Origin: Bacteroides sp.
GTDB lineage: Bacteria; Bacteroidota; Bacteroidia; Bacteroidales; Muribaculaceae
Direction: 5' to 3'
DNA length: 64,000 bases
NCBI GenBank assembly: GCA_014801735.1
Contig: JAAVDO010000005.1
Span: 15,641-79,640, forward strand
In this document: one piece after another, positions 26,376 through 35,691 of the stretch
Layout: every line of letters begins with the position of its first letter
Position numbering within the stretch: position 1 is the first letter of the stretch
Notes under the pieces: model-generated
Database searches by the model: none
What the model was told of the DNA's origin: nothing
Seen by the model: only the letters and a program-made list of their open reading frames with translations
Program-made: the position numbers and the translations under genes

Positions 26376-28337
26376 ATGATTTTCCCTCCTCCCTCGGCTC
26401 CTATGATACCTGTAGCCGCAGCATTTGCGCTTGGCATTGCTGCGGCTATACTTATCGGCTTGCCCGGTGCACTAATTATTGCTGGGGGATTGACGGTGAT
26501 ATGTCTTGTGTTGAAAAAGAGGTATATAGTGGTATTGGGAGTGATAATGGCCTCGGGAACCTGCCAATGGTTTCTGAATGAGCCTCGGGATAATATAAAG
26601 CGTTCTGAATATCAGGTTTATTCCGGAACAGTCGTGAATATTAAAGATGTCGTTAGTTCTCGAATAGTGACATTACGGATAGACTCTGCATGCTATAGCC
26701 CGATCAGCGCAACCAAGGCTGACATAATCATACCATCTTATAATCCTGAAATACATGTAGGAGACAGAATTGGATTCGGTGGATCCCTCACCCCTATAGA
26801 AGTTCAGACAGATCTTCCGGATGAGATTTCAGCCTCCGAATTTAGTTTAAAGAAAGGAATTCTGCGGTCAGGGGTGGTTTTAACTGATTCGATACACTAT
26901 GTTATTGAAGAAAGTGGTATTCTTAATGATATTAGAAGATGGAATCTGAAACTTACTGATTGTTTGATGGGGAGTAATCTCAGTGATCCGTCAAAAGATT
27001 TTTTTGCAGCAATACTACTTGGTGATGATACACTGCTCAATCGCGACCTAAAAGATGTATTATCTACAGCCGGACTTGCTCATATTATTGCACTGAGCGG
27101 TCTGCATGTGGCGGTCATAGCATTTTTCGCCGGAATAATTCTGTTGCCATTAAGACTAATTAGATCGCGATGGATCTTTGCAATGGCTTTAGTAATTTCT
27201 TTCTGGCTTTTTGCAATTATGACGGGTATGGCAGCGTCTGTTATAAGATCCACAATTATGGCGTCGGTTCTTGCATTAGGAGTGGTGTTGCAAAGAAAGA
27301 CAGTCCCTGCTAATTCTCTGGCTTTGGCTGCATTTGTGATTCTCTTGTTCAAGCCTTCGGAACTGATTGAACCAGGCTTTCAGATGTCATTTGCAAGTGT
27401 TGCCGGGATACTGATGTTTTATAATCACTTATGCTTTGGAGAGAATGGGTGCAGAATTGTGCGTGGTATAGGTTCTTTAACTGCTCTTTCCTTGTCTGCC
27501 GTGTTAGGATCCAGCATTTGTGTTGCCTTTTATTTCCACAGTGTGCCGCTTATGTTTCTACCTGACAATATACTCGTGGTACCGATTCTTCTGCCGCTGG
27601 CTATGGGAACCGGAGTTATTTCACTCGTTATAAGTGCGACAGACCATGATCTTCCTTCATGGCTGGCAATGACGGCTGACGCAATTACAGATCTGATAAA
27701 CCGTGTAGCCGCATTGGTTAGCCAGATGCCGTATGGTGTTTTAGATACCGGAGAATTAGGTGCCGGGGCTGTATTGTCGGGAGTTACATTATTGTTGTTA
27801 TTCAGACTGTGGCTCCAAAAGAAAAAACACATCTGGTTGGGGTGTATCGGGTTGATGTTGATATGCCTTTTTGTTTCATGCGAAGAACTTTCTTTGCCTA
27901 AGACAGGAACCGAAATATATTTTGTAAATCAGAATTCTAGGTCAACTGAGATAGTTTTAAGAGCAGATAGGCAGCTATTAGTGATGTCGTCAGCACTTGA
28001 CGGGGATACGGCAAAGATTGCTGAAAGCATGAGGATAAGATATGGTCGGTATATGAGGAGAAGAGGCATAAAAGAGCTTAGAATGATACCGAGACAATAT
28101 GAATCGAAAGAAGTTGTACGTAATGGCGCCTATATGAATGCTCGAGGGATTAATCTTGTGGTAATAGGAAGGAACAGTGAAGATGTTATAGAACGGTTCA
28201 AAGGTGTTCCGCTTAATTATGTAGTGATAGAACCTACTTTTAGGGGTGACAAAGCTGATATGGCAGCAAGAATGAGGTGTGACAGTATCATTGATCTAAA
28301 GGAAAAGAGAGAAGAACAAAGGAGAGTGGAGCGATGA
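26376..28337 (+). CDS. comEC: ComEC/Rec2-family DNA-uptake channel protein
   Basis: A 653-residue membrane protein: N-terminal hydrophobic segments and an OB-like DUF4131 region (about 70-190), then the ComEC core with the signature HIIALSGLHVAV and about eight helices up to residue 480. The tail of about 150 residues is soluble but lacks the HxHxDH motif of the metallo-beta-lactamase-type nuclease domain seen in many ComEC proteins. It would form the inner-membrane channel for single-stranded DNA in transformation. Its end overlaps the convergent folK-like gene by 42 nt. Confidence 0.88.
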   Translation: MIFPPPSAPMIPVAAAFALGIAAAILIGLPGALIIAGGLTVICLVLKKRYIVVLGVIMASGTCQWFLNEPRDNIKRSEYQVYSGTVVNIKDVVSSRIVTLRIDSACYSPISATKADIIIPSYNPEIHVGDRIGFGGSLTPIEVQTDLPDEISASEFSLKKGILRSGVVLTDSIHYVIEESGILNDIRRWNLKLTDCLMGSNLSDPSKDFFAAILLGDDTLLNRDLKDVLSTAGLAHIIALSGLHVAVIAFFAGIILLPLRLIRSRWIFAMALVISFWLFAIMTGMAASVIRSTIMASVLALGVVLQRKTVPANSLALAAFVILLFKPSELIEPGFQMSFASVAGILMFYNHLCFGENGCRIVRGIGSLTALSLSAVLGSSICVAFYFHSVPLMFLPDNILVVPILLPLAMGTGVISLVISATDHDLPSWLAMTADAITDLINRVAALVSQMPYGVLDTGELGAGAVLSGVTLLLLFRLWLQKKKHIWLGCIGLMLICLFVSCEELSLPKTGTEIYFVNQNSRSTEIVLRADRQLLVMSSALDGDTAKIAESMRIRYGRYMRRRGIKELRMIPRQYESKEVVRNGAYMNARGINLVVIGRNSEDVIERFKGVPLNYVVIEPTFRGDKADMAARMRCDSIIDLKEKREEQRRVER

Positions 28338-28754
28338 ACTAAGAAGATATCCGGAGAGAATAATCTTGAGGATGGGTATACGACAATATGTGCGCGGTAG
28401 TTCCCTGGCACGCATCACCGTAGCTCCGGCGGCCACAAGGTCAATGTCGAGTGAAACCTGAAATTTTCTTCTGTCTCGACCGAAGAGTTCTTCGATACGT
28501 TTAGTGATCCGAATTATTTCGTCAGTTGTAAAGATTGGAGGTACGACTGAGTATATCAAAGCATTGGAATAGGTCGGAACAGGCATGAGAGCTCCTATTG
28601 CAGAGAAAGCTGGAGTAGAAGGAAGGAATTCTTCTGTTATGGACGAAGATAATGGCAGGTCGTCGTGCAGAACCCTGATCCCTTGAGATATAAGAGCTGC
28701 CTGATTCCCATTGCATGTATCATGGTTCGAACCGAACGAGAAAATGAGATCCAT
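28296..28754 (-). CDS. folK: FolK-like hydroxymethyldihydropterin pyrophosphokinase
   Basis: A 152-residue protein resembling HPPK. A SNALIYSVVPP strand, a helix with RITKRIEELFGRDRRK and the metal-binding Asp-x-Asp in SLDIDLV correspond to the FolK core. The usual GPRxLDIDLL is altered (QVSLDIDLV). The N-terminal segment (FSFGSNHD) matches the first strand and Gly-Ser/Asn turn. It would transfer pyrophosphate from ATP to the pterin in folate synthesis. The divergence and short length leave some doubt. Its 3' end overlaps comEC by 42 nt in the opposite direction. Confidence 0.65.
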   Translation of the reverse strand: MDLIFSFGSNHDTCNGNQAALISQGIRVLHDDLPLSSSITEEFLPSTPAFSAIGALMPVPTYSNALIYSVVPPIFTTDEIIRITKRIEELFGRDRRKFQVSLDIDLVAAGATVMRARELPRTYCRIPILKIILSGYLLSSSLHSPLFFSLFL

Positions 28755-28763
28755 AATCAGGGG

Positions 28764-29528
28764 TCAGTTTTGATTCCAGATCTGCCATGATGCAAGCGCC
28801 TGACCGATCAACATAGCACGTCCACTGCAAACTTGAGCACCTAAAGATTGTCCACGCTTCATAAACTCTGTCGGATCCGGATTATATACCAAATCGTAAA
28901 GTAAATGATGAGAGGTCAACTGACTGTAAGGGATGTCCGGCGCAGAATCTATATCGGGCCACATGCCGAGCGGAGTGCAGTTTACAATGACTCCGTATTC
29001 ACGGAGTATAGAGGGTTCGCCGTTTAAATCGGCATACGTGATGTTATTATCGGAGTTCCTTCGACTGACTATGACAACCTCGAAACCAAGACGGCGCATT
29101 CCGACACATATTGCAAGGGATGCACCACCGGTACCCAGAATTAAGGCTTTCTTGGGCATGTTTGGTTTAAGAAGTGGCCTTATAGAATCAGTGAAACCAA
29201 TGATATCAGTGTTGAAACCGCATAGATGCAGCCCGTCAGTATCACGATTGATCCGTATGGTATTGACAGCTCCAATTTCTGCAGCAAGCGGGTCGATGCT
29301 ATCAAGAAAAGGCAGAACATCTTTCTTGAAAGGAATAGTCACATTGAGACCACGCAGTTCGGGATGACCAAGAATTGTACTAAGAAGACCTTTTTCAGGA
29401 TCCTCCACAGATTGCATCTCGAAATTTGAATAAGAGGCATCAATATTTTCGGTCCTGAATTTCTCTGTAAAAAAGTTCTTTGAGAAAGAATGGCCAAGTT
29501 TTTTGCCAACCAATCCGTATTCGATCAT
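28764..29528 (-). CDS. aroE: Shikimate dehydrogenase
   Basis: A 254-residue enzyme that reduces 3-dehydroshikimate to shikimate with NADPH. Substrate-binding parts are LGHSFSKNFF and NVTIPFKKDV (catalytic Lys), with NTD in FNTDIIGF; the Rossmann motif is LGTGGAS and a cofactor loop reads SRRN. NCTPLGM and the terminal GRAMLIGQA block complete the family pattern. It lies between the MurU-like and FolK-like genes in the same direction with short gaps. Confidence 0.92.
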   Translation of the reverse strand: MIEYGLVGKKLGHSFSKNFFTEKFRTENIDASYSNFEMQSVEDPEKGLLSTILGHPELRGLNVTIPFKKDVLPFLDSIDPLAAEIGAVNTIRINRDTDGLHLCGFNTDIIGFTDSIRPLLKPNMPKKALILGTGGASLAICVGMRRLGFEVVIVSRRNSDNNITYADLNGEPSILREYGVIVNCTPLGMWPDIDSAPDIPYSQLTSHHLLYDLVYNPDPTEFMKRGQSLGAQVCSGRAMLIGQALASWQIWNQN

Positions 29529-29544
29529 AGTAGTGTTGTGGATA

Positions 29545-30297
29545 TTATTGAGTCAAGGAGTTATATACTTCCGGTTTGCCGATATCGACCCAGGAGTATC
29601 TGTCGAGAGAGATAAATCCTTTGATGCAGGCGTTAGAGCAGGCCTCAATATAAAAATTGATAATATTGAAAGGAGTTAACGGCTGTCGGTAGGAAATTAG
29701 CGTATCAATGAATTTTCCTCTGACAGCATGTATGCCGGCGAATGCCGCTTCACAGATCGTTGAATCAAGTTTTAGGTCAAGAAATGGTGAGCGCGTTTCC
29801 ATCGATGCAGAATCGAGCCAACCGACCATCCGCATATCTTCACAATTGAAAAGAAGTTTTCTTCGGGTGACCCTAAGTGGGTTAACGAGCAGGATTGCAT
29901 CAGCCAGGGAAGATTGCATGTGATCAACAAGGGCTGAGATATTAAAATCAGTCAATATATCGGCGTTGACGATTACGACGAGTTCGTTCTTATCAGAAAT
30001 ATCGAGAAGAGATAATGCACGAGCTATTCCTCCACCTGTATCAAGCAATAGCGGCCGCTCATCACTGACTATCAGAGATGTACTCACCTTGCTACGGATT
30101 GAATTGACGAAGGCATGAATCATGTCGGCATGATGATATGCCGTTATGGCAATCTTATCGACACCAGTAGCTGTCAATATCTCTATCCAGCGTTCGAGCA
30201 TAGGCTTCCCGTTGACTGGTAATAGTGCTTTAGGGCAGGAGTCAGTAAGTGGTCGCAACCTTGTGCCAAGTCCGGCGGCAAGAATAATAGCTTTCAT
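29545..30297 (-). CDS. murU: Sugar-1-phosphate nucleotidyltransferase, MurU-like
   Basis: A 250-residue nucleotidyltransferase with the signature ILAAGLGTRLRPLTDSCPKALLPV, shown in part as GLGTRLRPLT. It also has DTGGGI, metal-binding Asp in VNADILTD, and WVDIGKP near the end. MurU converts MurNAc-1-phosphate to UDP-MurNAc in peptidoglycan recycling. The assignment rests on the neighbour: it overlaps by 4 nt (ATGA) the gene for an AmgK-like kinase that would provide the sugar-1-phosphate. Another NDP-sugar product cannot be excluded. Confidence 0.82.
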   Translation of the reverse strand: MKAIILAAGLGTRLRPLTDSCPKALLPVNGKPMLERWIEILTATGVDKIAITAYHHADMIHAFVNSIRSKVSTSLIVSDERPLLLDTGGGIARALSLLDISDKNELVVIVNADILTDFNISALVDHMQSSLADAILLVNPLRVTRRKLLFNCEDMRMVGWLDSASMETRSPFLDLKLDSTICEAAFAGIHAVRGKFIDTLISYRQPLTPFNIINFYIEACSNACIKGFISLDRYSWVDIGKPEVYNSLTQ

Positions 30298-31775
30298 ATT
30301 CCGTTGTTTTCAGGCGAAAGGATATATGATATTCCCAAGTTTGTATGATTTACCGAAACCGGTATGTTGAATTCGCGATTGATCCGCTTGGCAAGTTGCT
30401 CGGCTCCAAATACAGAGCGATGACGACCGCCGGTACATCCGAACGCTACAGATAAGGAATCAAATCCGCGTTCAAGATAGCGCTTAACCGCTTTTGATAC
30501 TAAATCGTAAGCCCTATCAACAAGAGCCGGCATTTCACCATCGTTCATTAGGAATGTAATGACCTCGGGATCACGACCCGTGAGATGACGGTATTCAGCG
30601 TAACGACCTGGATTGTGAGGAGCACGGCAGTCAAAAACAAACCCTCCGCCATGTTCAGAGCGATACCGTGGCATTCCACGTTTGTAACTGAAACTACAAA
30701 CGTCAAGAAACAAACCGCTGTTTCCCAATTCATGCGTACCACACCATGGGTGGTTCATAGCTTTGCCGATCACGTGCAAAAGATATTCGAGTGAAGGCGT
30801 TTCCTCGGCTCTGAGCATTTCTTCGAGGCGTTGTAGTGTCAGTGGAATCGGTTTAAGAAACGGCACTTTACCCTCGATAATACCACGCAAACCGTATGCA
30901 CCCAGTACCTGTAACAGACGGCAGATGACCATGAAACGAAGTGAACGACGGAACGCCGCTTCAGATGTCCCGGGAGCAAAGCGAAGCATCTCCCTGAAAT
31001 ATTCGGCGATCAATTCGTCGCGCACTGCTGCAGGAATGGCAGCGCGAGTCTGCCATAGAAGAGATGCAAGATCATAAGTCACAGGACCAAGGCGTCCGTG
31101 CTGGTAGTCAATCCAGTGAAGATTCATTTCCTCATCAAACATCACATTGCGCGACTGACAATCACGTAGAATAAATGCCCGGGGAACAGAAGAGTCGCCT
31201 ATTGAGGTCATTCCGATAAGAGTTTCGAAACAGTTATCAAGGCGATCCTCGTCGAGAGATATATCGAGAGGTTTAAGGAAGCAGTATTTAAAATAATTCA
31301 GATCGCGCATCAAGGCCCGAGCATCCATAGAGATAGGCGGAAGGCAACGAGATACATCCAGTCCCTGCGCCGTAAGGAACTGGATAGAGGGGAGTTCTGA
31401 TACCGTTTTATGGAGAAGCGACATGATCTGTCCATTCCAATCTCCGTTTTCCCGACCCGCTTTAATGAGCTCATAAAGATTTACGCAGCCGACATCAGTC
31501 TGGAGATATGTTTTGAAGTCCCTACTTATACCCAGAATATCAGGAACCGGTAAGCCTTTCTCACGGATATGACGAGAAAGATAGATGAATGCTTTGTTTT
31601 CGCAAATATTATCACCGCATGTTCCTATAATTGTAGCGTCGGTATTGAGAGTGATGCGATAGTAACGACGTCCTGACCCTCCCTCAGAAATGGATTCTAT
31701 CCGGACAGGAGTGTATTGAAGACTGAGACATAAATCTCTCAGTGCTGTCTGATCGTTAGAAGAGTTTGTCTGCAT
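30294..31775 (-). CDS. AmgK-like sugar kinase fused to a RapZ C-terminal domain
   Basis: A 493-residue fusion. Residues 1-335 form an aminoglycoside-phosphotransferase-type kinase (GGSGRRYYR nucleotide loop; FILRDCQSRN catalytic loop; IDYQHGRLGPVTYDL metal loop), close to AmgK, the anomeric MurNAc/GlcNAc kinase. Residues 360-493 match the C-terminal half of RapZ (FSYKRGMP, FDCRAPHNPGRY, LTGRDPEV, AFGCTGGRHRS), the part that binds RNA and glucosamine-6-phosphate in E. coli. The P-loop half of RapZ is absent. Kinase plus MurU suggests recycling of wall sugars, with the RapZ part as sensor or regulator; the latter is inference. Confidence 0.85.
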   Translation of the reverse strand: MQTNSSNDQTALRDLCLSLQYTPVRIESISEGGSGRRYYRITLNTDATIIGTCGDNICENKAFIYLSRHIREKGLPVPDILGISRDFKTYLQTDVGCVNLYELIKAGRENGDWNGQIMSLLHKTVSELPSIQFLTAQGLDVSRCLPPISMDARALMRDLNYFKYCFLKPLDISLDEDRLDNCFETLIGMTSIGDSSVPRAFILRDCQSRNVMFDEEMNLHWIDYQHGRLGPVTYDLASLLWQTRAAIPAAVRDELIAEYFREMLRFAPGTSEAAFRRSLRFMVICRLLQVLGAYGLRGIIEGKVPFLKPIPLTLQRLEEMLRAEETPSLEYLLHVIGKAMNHPWCGTHELGNSGLFLDVCSFSYKRGMPRYRSEHGGGFVFDCRAPHNPGRYAEYRHLTGRDPEVITFLMNDGEMPALVDRAYDLVSKAVKRYLERGFDSLSVAFGCTGGRHRSVFGAEQLAKRINREFNIPVSVNHTNLGISYILSPENNGI

Positions 31776-31782
31776 GATGATG

Positions 31783-31813
31783 CAAACTTAACGAATTTTA
31801 TTGAAAGCACAAA
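31783..31813 (-). promoter_or_regulatory. Promoter placing the AmgK-RapZ mRNA start at or next to its ATG
   Basis: Minus-strand TTTG (31810-31813), 19 nt, TAAGTTTG (31783-31790). With the usual spacing the transcript would begin near 31777, within about three bases of the ATG at 31773-31775. The mRNA may therefore be leaderless. Confidence 0.6.
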
Positions 31814-31877
31814 GAAATACCTGAACAGGGTAATACCGTTAGGGGCAGGTGCGCACCTCAGGGGTTTCGATATGGAT

Positions 31878-31885
31878 TAACTTTG
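31878..31885 (+). promoter_or_regulatory. -7 element before the PepSY-like lipoprotein gene
   Basis: TAACTTTG is an exact match to TAnnTTTG; no -33 element is clear. The start codon at 31954 lies about 60 nt after the predicted start. Confidence 0.4.
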
Positions 31886-31953
31886 CAGCTGAGAAAAACA
31901 TTTTTCTATCGTGAGGAGTTAAATATTCAGAAGTTATCAAGAAACAGAAAAAT

Positions 31954-32421
31954 ATGAAGAAGTTATATCTTTACATACTGTTAGCAGTGCTCAGCGCGGC
32001 TGGTATAAGCAGCTGCACAACAAGCGAATGGGACAGTATGCCCGAGAAAATTCAAATCTTTATAGATAAGTATTTTAACTCGACAAATATTGAGAGTTTC
32101 AGTGAGTCGAACGGCCATTATGTAGTTGTGATCAGAAACGGATGCGCATTGACATTTGATTCTAACTACTCGTGGACAATTATTGACGGTAGGGGAGGAA
32201 CATTACCACAATTATTGATCTCCGATCAGCTGCCTGAGAAGCTGTATAATTTTCTTTTCAATATGGAAATAACCAATCGGGTGTATGAACTTGATAAAAC
32301 ATCTACAAAGATCTCAGTAAAACTGACAGATACATACGTAGAATATGACATCAGCAGTCAAACGGTCAGTTATCCGGACCGACCAGTCTCACCAGCTACT
32401 GAGACGGAGGTCAAGGAATAG
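31954..32421 (+). CDS. Small PepSY-like (BLIP-fold type) lipoprotein
   Basis: A 155-residue lipoprotein; the signal peptide ends AAGISSCTTSE with the lipidated Cys at about residue 21. The mature part has two repeats of the PepSY-like pattern found in Bacteroides periplasmic proteins (KIQIFIDKYFNST with WTIIDGRGGTLPQLL, then YVEYDISSQTVSYP). Such proteins are common and uncharacterised. It is a single-gene unit; its last 11 nt overlap the end of the convergent gene. Confidence 0.75.
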   Translation: MKKLYLYILLAVLSAAGISSCTTSEWDSMPEKIQIFIDKYFNSTNIESFSESNGHYVVVIRNGCALTFDSNYSWTIIDGRGGTLPQLLISDQLPEKLYNFLFNMEITNRVYELDKTSTKISVKLTDTYVEYDISSQTVSYPDRPVSPATETEVKE

Positions 32422-33421
32422 CGAGAGGAATTCTCTGGAATCTCATTTTAGACTTCAATTCAGGAAAAGAAAGAGTAAGGATTGCCCCGTCATCTGAAAG
32501 ATCGGCAAACATTTCGCCAGCAAGGCGTTCAAAGGAAGCCGAGATCCATTCAAGATCGAAATGATTCAGGAAAACAGTTGATGCAAGAGTGCCTTTAAGC
32601 ATTCCGGGTTGCCATTGATCGTCGGCAACTTCAGCTCCGCCAAGGTAAATGATTTCAGTTTTGTCTGAATTGGTTACGGTAGCAAATATGTAGAAGCCGC
32701 CGGGACGAGCAAAATCGTTGTCGTTCTGCCGATCGAGATATTTCCAGATACCATCAATCCGATTGCCGGATAATCCAATACCTTGAAGCAGCTTTGAGAC
32801 ATCATGGTCAGTTTTTAATACCTCAGCGTTGCTCTCAGAGGATTCAACAACGAAGACTGACGGGCGGACAGTTCCAGAACACCTGAAATAAGTTTCGACA
32901 GAACCGGAACAGGTAAACGGAATGATGAAAGATACAACTTCGACAGGATAGCGGTCGCCAATAGAGATAGTGCATCTGTTGTCTGTTACAGACATAATGA
33001 GAGTGTTTTCACCACCCGTGAGTGAGATACCGTGGTCAACATCAGTCTTAACAATAGTACTGATACTATCTTCAGACAGGGTAGTAACCGAGAGTCGAAG
33101 TCGCCGACCACCATTAACATCATCGATGTAATCAGTGTGCCGACGAACTTCTATCTCAACGGTTTCAGACGATGAAAGGTTGGTCAGCCCCAGACCCCAA
33201 GCGTTTTTTGAAATGCCACCGCGGCGTGGAGAATCGGATGGGACCGCGCATCTTGCCTCCAACACAATATTACCAAGTGGGAAATGAATCTCAGATGATC
33301 GAATCAGGGTGTCGGTTAACTCTACAGGATGATATAGTAAATATTGTTTGTTCTTCGCATGGGATGCAGACACAACTGAACATCCCAAAATAAGACCAAT
33401 AGCTATTATCGGGATGCGCAT
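32411..33421 (-). CDS. Secreted protein of unknown function, last gene of the miaA operon
   Basis: A 336-residue protein with a signal peptide (residues 1-22, cleavage near VSASHA), probably periplasmic or surface-exposed. The rest is predicted mostly beta (NIVLEARCAV, TLIMSVTDNRCTISIGD), with cysteines at several places, and resembles sugar-binding or jelly-roll-type folds in general character only. I recognise no family. Its start overlaps the end of miaA by 16 nt, so translation is probably coupled. Confidence 0.7.
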   Translation of the reverse strand: MRIPIIAIGLILGCSVVSASHAKNKQYLLYHPVELTDTLIRSSEIHFPLGNIVLEARCAVPSDSPRRGGISKNAWGLGLTNLSSSETVEIEVRRHTDYIDDVNGGRRLRLSVTTLSEDSISTIVKTDVDHGISLTGGENTLIMSVTDNRCTISIGDRYPVEVVSFIIPFTCSGSVETYFRCSGTVRPSVFVVESSESNAEVLKTDHDVSKLLQGIGLSGNRIDGIWKYLDRQNDNDFARPGGFYIFATVTNSDKTEIIYLGGAEVADDQWQPGMLKGTLASTVFLNHFDLEWISASFERLAGEMFADLSDDGAILTLSFPELKSKMRFQRIPLAIP

Positions 33422-34314
33422 AATTCCAACACACTGTCATTAAACTGATCGTCTGGAAGATCTGACGAAAGCCACTCAACATGTAGGCCGCGTCGTTCCA
33501 TACCACGAAACCATGTCATCTGTCGTTTGGCAAACTGGTGTATAGCTATCTCAAGTTTTTCCACCATCTCATCGTAGGATATCTTACGGGTAAGATACAG
33601 AGTGAGATACTTGTATTCCAAACCATAGGCCAATAAGCTGTCAGCACTTACACCGGAAGCAAGGAGATTACGTACCTCATCAACCATTCCGGAATCAAGA
33701 CGAGAATGAAGACGGGCAGTGATATTCTTCCTCCTGGTTTCACGATCGGTCATAATTCCAATTATCAAGGGTTGTTTCCAATCTTCGGTTGAAGATTGAC
33801 TGACAATCGTCTTCTCAGGATTCTGAGAGTAGAAAGTCTGGATCTCGATGGCTCTGATCGCGCGTTGAACAGTATCAGTATCAGTTGTGTTATGAAGCTG
33901 TTTCATTCCAGAAAGAATATCGCGCAATTCTTCGATAGTTTTTCCCTGAAGTGAGGCTCGTAACTGTTCGTTGCGCGGAACCTCAGGCATTATAGTACCA
34001 CGCGCCAATGCCTCGACGTACATACCGGATCCACCGCATACTACAGGAGTTTTGCCTTCGTGCTCTATCTTTGAGACAGCAGCCCGGGCATCAGTGAGGA
34101 AACGATATAGATTGTAGACTTCACCTGGCTCAACGATATCGATAAGGTGATAAGGAATTTCGCCGTATTCCTCAATGTCCTTACCAGTTCCAATATCCAT
34201 CCGGCGATAGACTTGCCTGGAATCCGCTGATACGATCTCACTGTTTATGCGTCGAGCAAGACTTACGGCACGGGCTGTTTTGCCCGTAGCTGTAGGGCCG
34301 GTAATGATAATCAT
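33406..34314 (-). CDS. miaA: tRNA dimethylallyltransferase
   Basis: A 302-residue enzyme that adds dimethylallyl to the N6 of A37 in tRNAs reading UNN codons. The P-loop is GPTATGKT at residues 6-13. The next blocks are SADSRQVYRRMDIGTGK, PYHLIDIVEPGE, VVCGGSGMYVEAL and, near the end, QFAKRQMTWFRG, all diagnostic of MiaA. It follows the unknown membrane-protein gene by 29 nt. Confidence 0.93.
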   Translation of the reverse strand: MIIITGPTATGKTARAVSLARRINSEIVSADSRQVYRRMDIGTGKDIEEYGEIPYHLIDIVEPGEVYNLYRFLTDARAAVSKIEHEGKTPVVCGGSGMYVEALARGTIMPEVPRNEQLRASLQGKTIEELRDILSGMKQLHNTTDTDTVQRAIRAIEIQTFYSQNPEKTIVSQSSTEDWKQPLIIGIMTDRETRRKNITARLHSRLDSGMVDEVRNLLASGVSADSLLAYGLEYKYLTLYLTRKISYDEMVEKLEIAIHQFAKRQMTWFRGMERRGLHVEWLSSDLPDDQFNDSVLELCASR

Positions 34315-34343
34315 GGTTGAAGCTGGATAGTCAATCTTAGGCG

Positions 34344-35687
34344 TTAATAATCTTTACCCTGAAATCTGCGACGCCAGAAACGGCGCAAATGAAAGAACAG
34401 ATGGTCTTCATTGTCATTTGCAACATAGAGCCATCGGTTATCGTTGCAGTTGATACTAAGTTTCTTAAGATCGTCGAAATGAAAGGTCGGCCGATAGTGT
34501 CGCACTTTATACAACCGATCGCCATCGCGGTTATATGTTTTCGACGCCATCGTAACGGTGTATATTCGATATAGCTCCGCCGCCAAAGCCGGTTCGATCT
34601 GCTTCTCCTCTATGAGCTGCTGAAGCGTCAGCATTGATAGCCAGGACCCGTTGCTATATCTTTGTTCAAGCAGTGTATGATCATGATCGTTCACAAAGAC
34701 AATGAAATGATAGGTGTTGGAAACCTGGCCCACACTCTCGGTAGAGTAAAGAAATTTCATTTCGGTATCTGTAAGCATCGGAATCACGCTTTTGAGGTAA
34801 GAGAGGGCGGTAGCGTGATCTATATGCCTCTGTCGACCAATTATGACTGATGCAGGGGTATCGCCTTTGGAAACGAATGGGTTGAACATATCATCAGCAG
34901 CCGGATCGGTGAAGCGCACAAATACTTTGTTATCCCAAACCAGCAGATACCTTATAGATGTCACCGGCCCACGTCTGATTTCGGAACCAATCAAATCTTG
35001 CTCGTAGTAGTGCCATAGTCCGAAATAACGGATTCCCATGTAGATAGCGGAAAAAACAAAAAACAGGCCGGGAACTACAAAAAAGAAGTATCTATCGGCT
35101 CCGTTAAGATTCTCATTAATATATCTGAATGAGTAGTAAACCCAATCGACACCACCGATGAACGTAGAGATCAGCAGAAGCACTTTATTCTGGAACGCTC
35201 CCTCCTGAGAAAAAATCGCGCCAAGGAATCCTCTCTCTACCGGACCTCCATAACGGAGCCTACAATCGCGACAAAAAGGAAACTTCAACTTTGCAAGCCT
35301 TCTCCACAGAGTAAAAATCACAGTGATGGGTGTAATAACGAGAATCGGAATAACTGGCGGAGCCGCAATATCATGGTCAGTGGCAGACGAAGGCTGCAAA
35401 AGGATAATAGCAATCATCGCAAGAGCTGACCAAAGCAATACACGGGAGGTGATGAACGGAATCAGATAGCAACAAGGATTAATACTTCTTTCGCGTGATT
35501 GTCTTATCCAGATATAAAGTAAAATATCGAGAACAACGGCAATAAACGGTATCAAGATCCATTTGCGTGCGACAACAAGTGGTGAGAGCTCCACGGCCAG
35601 AAGGCAGCCGGTGCTCACAACCCATGTTATCCACAGAAAAATAATACCGTTTTTCCGTGTATTATTGTCGTTGGTTTCGAGACTCAT
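34344..35687 (-). CDS. Membrane protein of unknown function
   Basis: A 447-residue protein with about six hydrophobic helices between residues 14 and 215, including a pair near the start, LLWSALAMIAIILL, and FFVVPGLFFVFSAIY. A short Cys pair (FPFCRDCRLRYG) lies on a loop near residue 145, possibly a metal site. The C-terminal half is soluble (residues 225-447) and ends with a basic Arg-rich tail (LRRFWRRRFQG). No known domain was recognised. It starts 5 nt after the DPP4 stop and is probably cotranscribed with it. Confidence 0.7.
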   Translation of the reverse strand: MSLETNDNNTRKNGIIFLWITWVVSTGCLLAVELSPLVVARKWILIPFIAVVLDILLYIWIRQSRERSINPCCYLIPFITSRVLLWSALAMIAIILLQPSSATDHDIAAPPVIPILVITPITVIFTLWRRLAKLKFPFCRDCRLRYGGPVERGFLGAIFSQEGAFQNKVLLLISTFIGGVDWVYYSFRYINENLNGADRYFFFVVPGLFFVFSAIYMGIRYFGLWHYYEQDLIGSEIRRGPVTSIRYLLVWDNKVFVRFTDPAADDMFNPFVSKGDTPASVIIGRQRHIDHATALSYLKSVIPMLTDTEMKFLYSTESVGQVSNTYHFIVFVNDHDHTLLEQRYSNGSWLSMLTLQQLIEEKQIEPALAAELYRIYTVTMASKTYNRDGDRLYKVRHYRPTFHFDDLKKLSINCNDNRWLYVANDNEDHLFFHLRRFWRRRFQGKDY

Positions 35688-35691
35688 TGCG

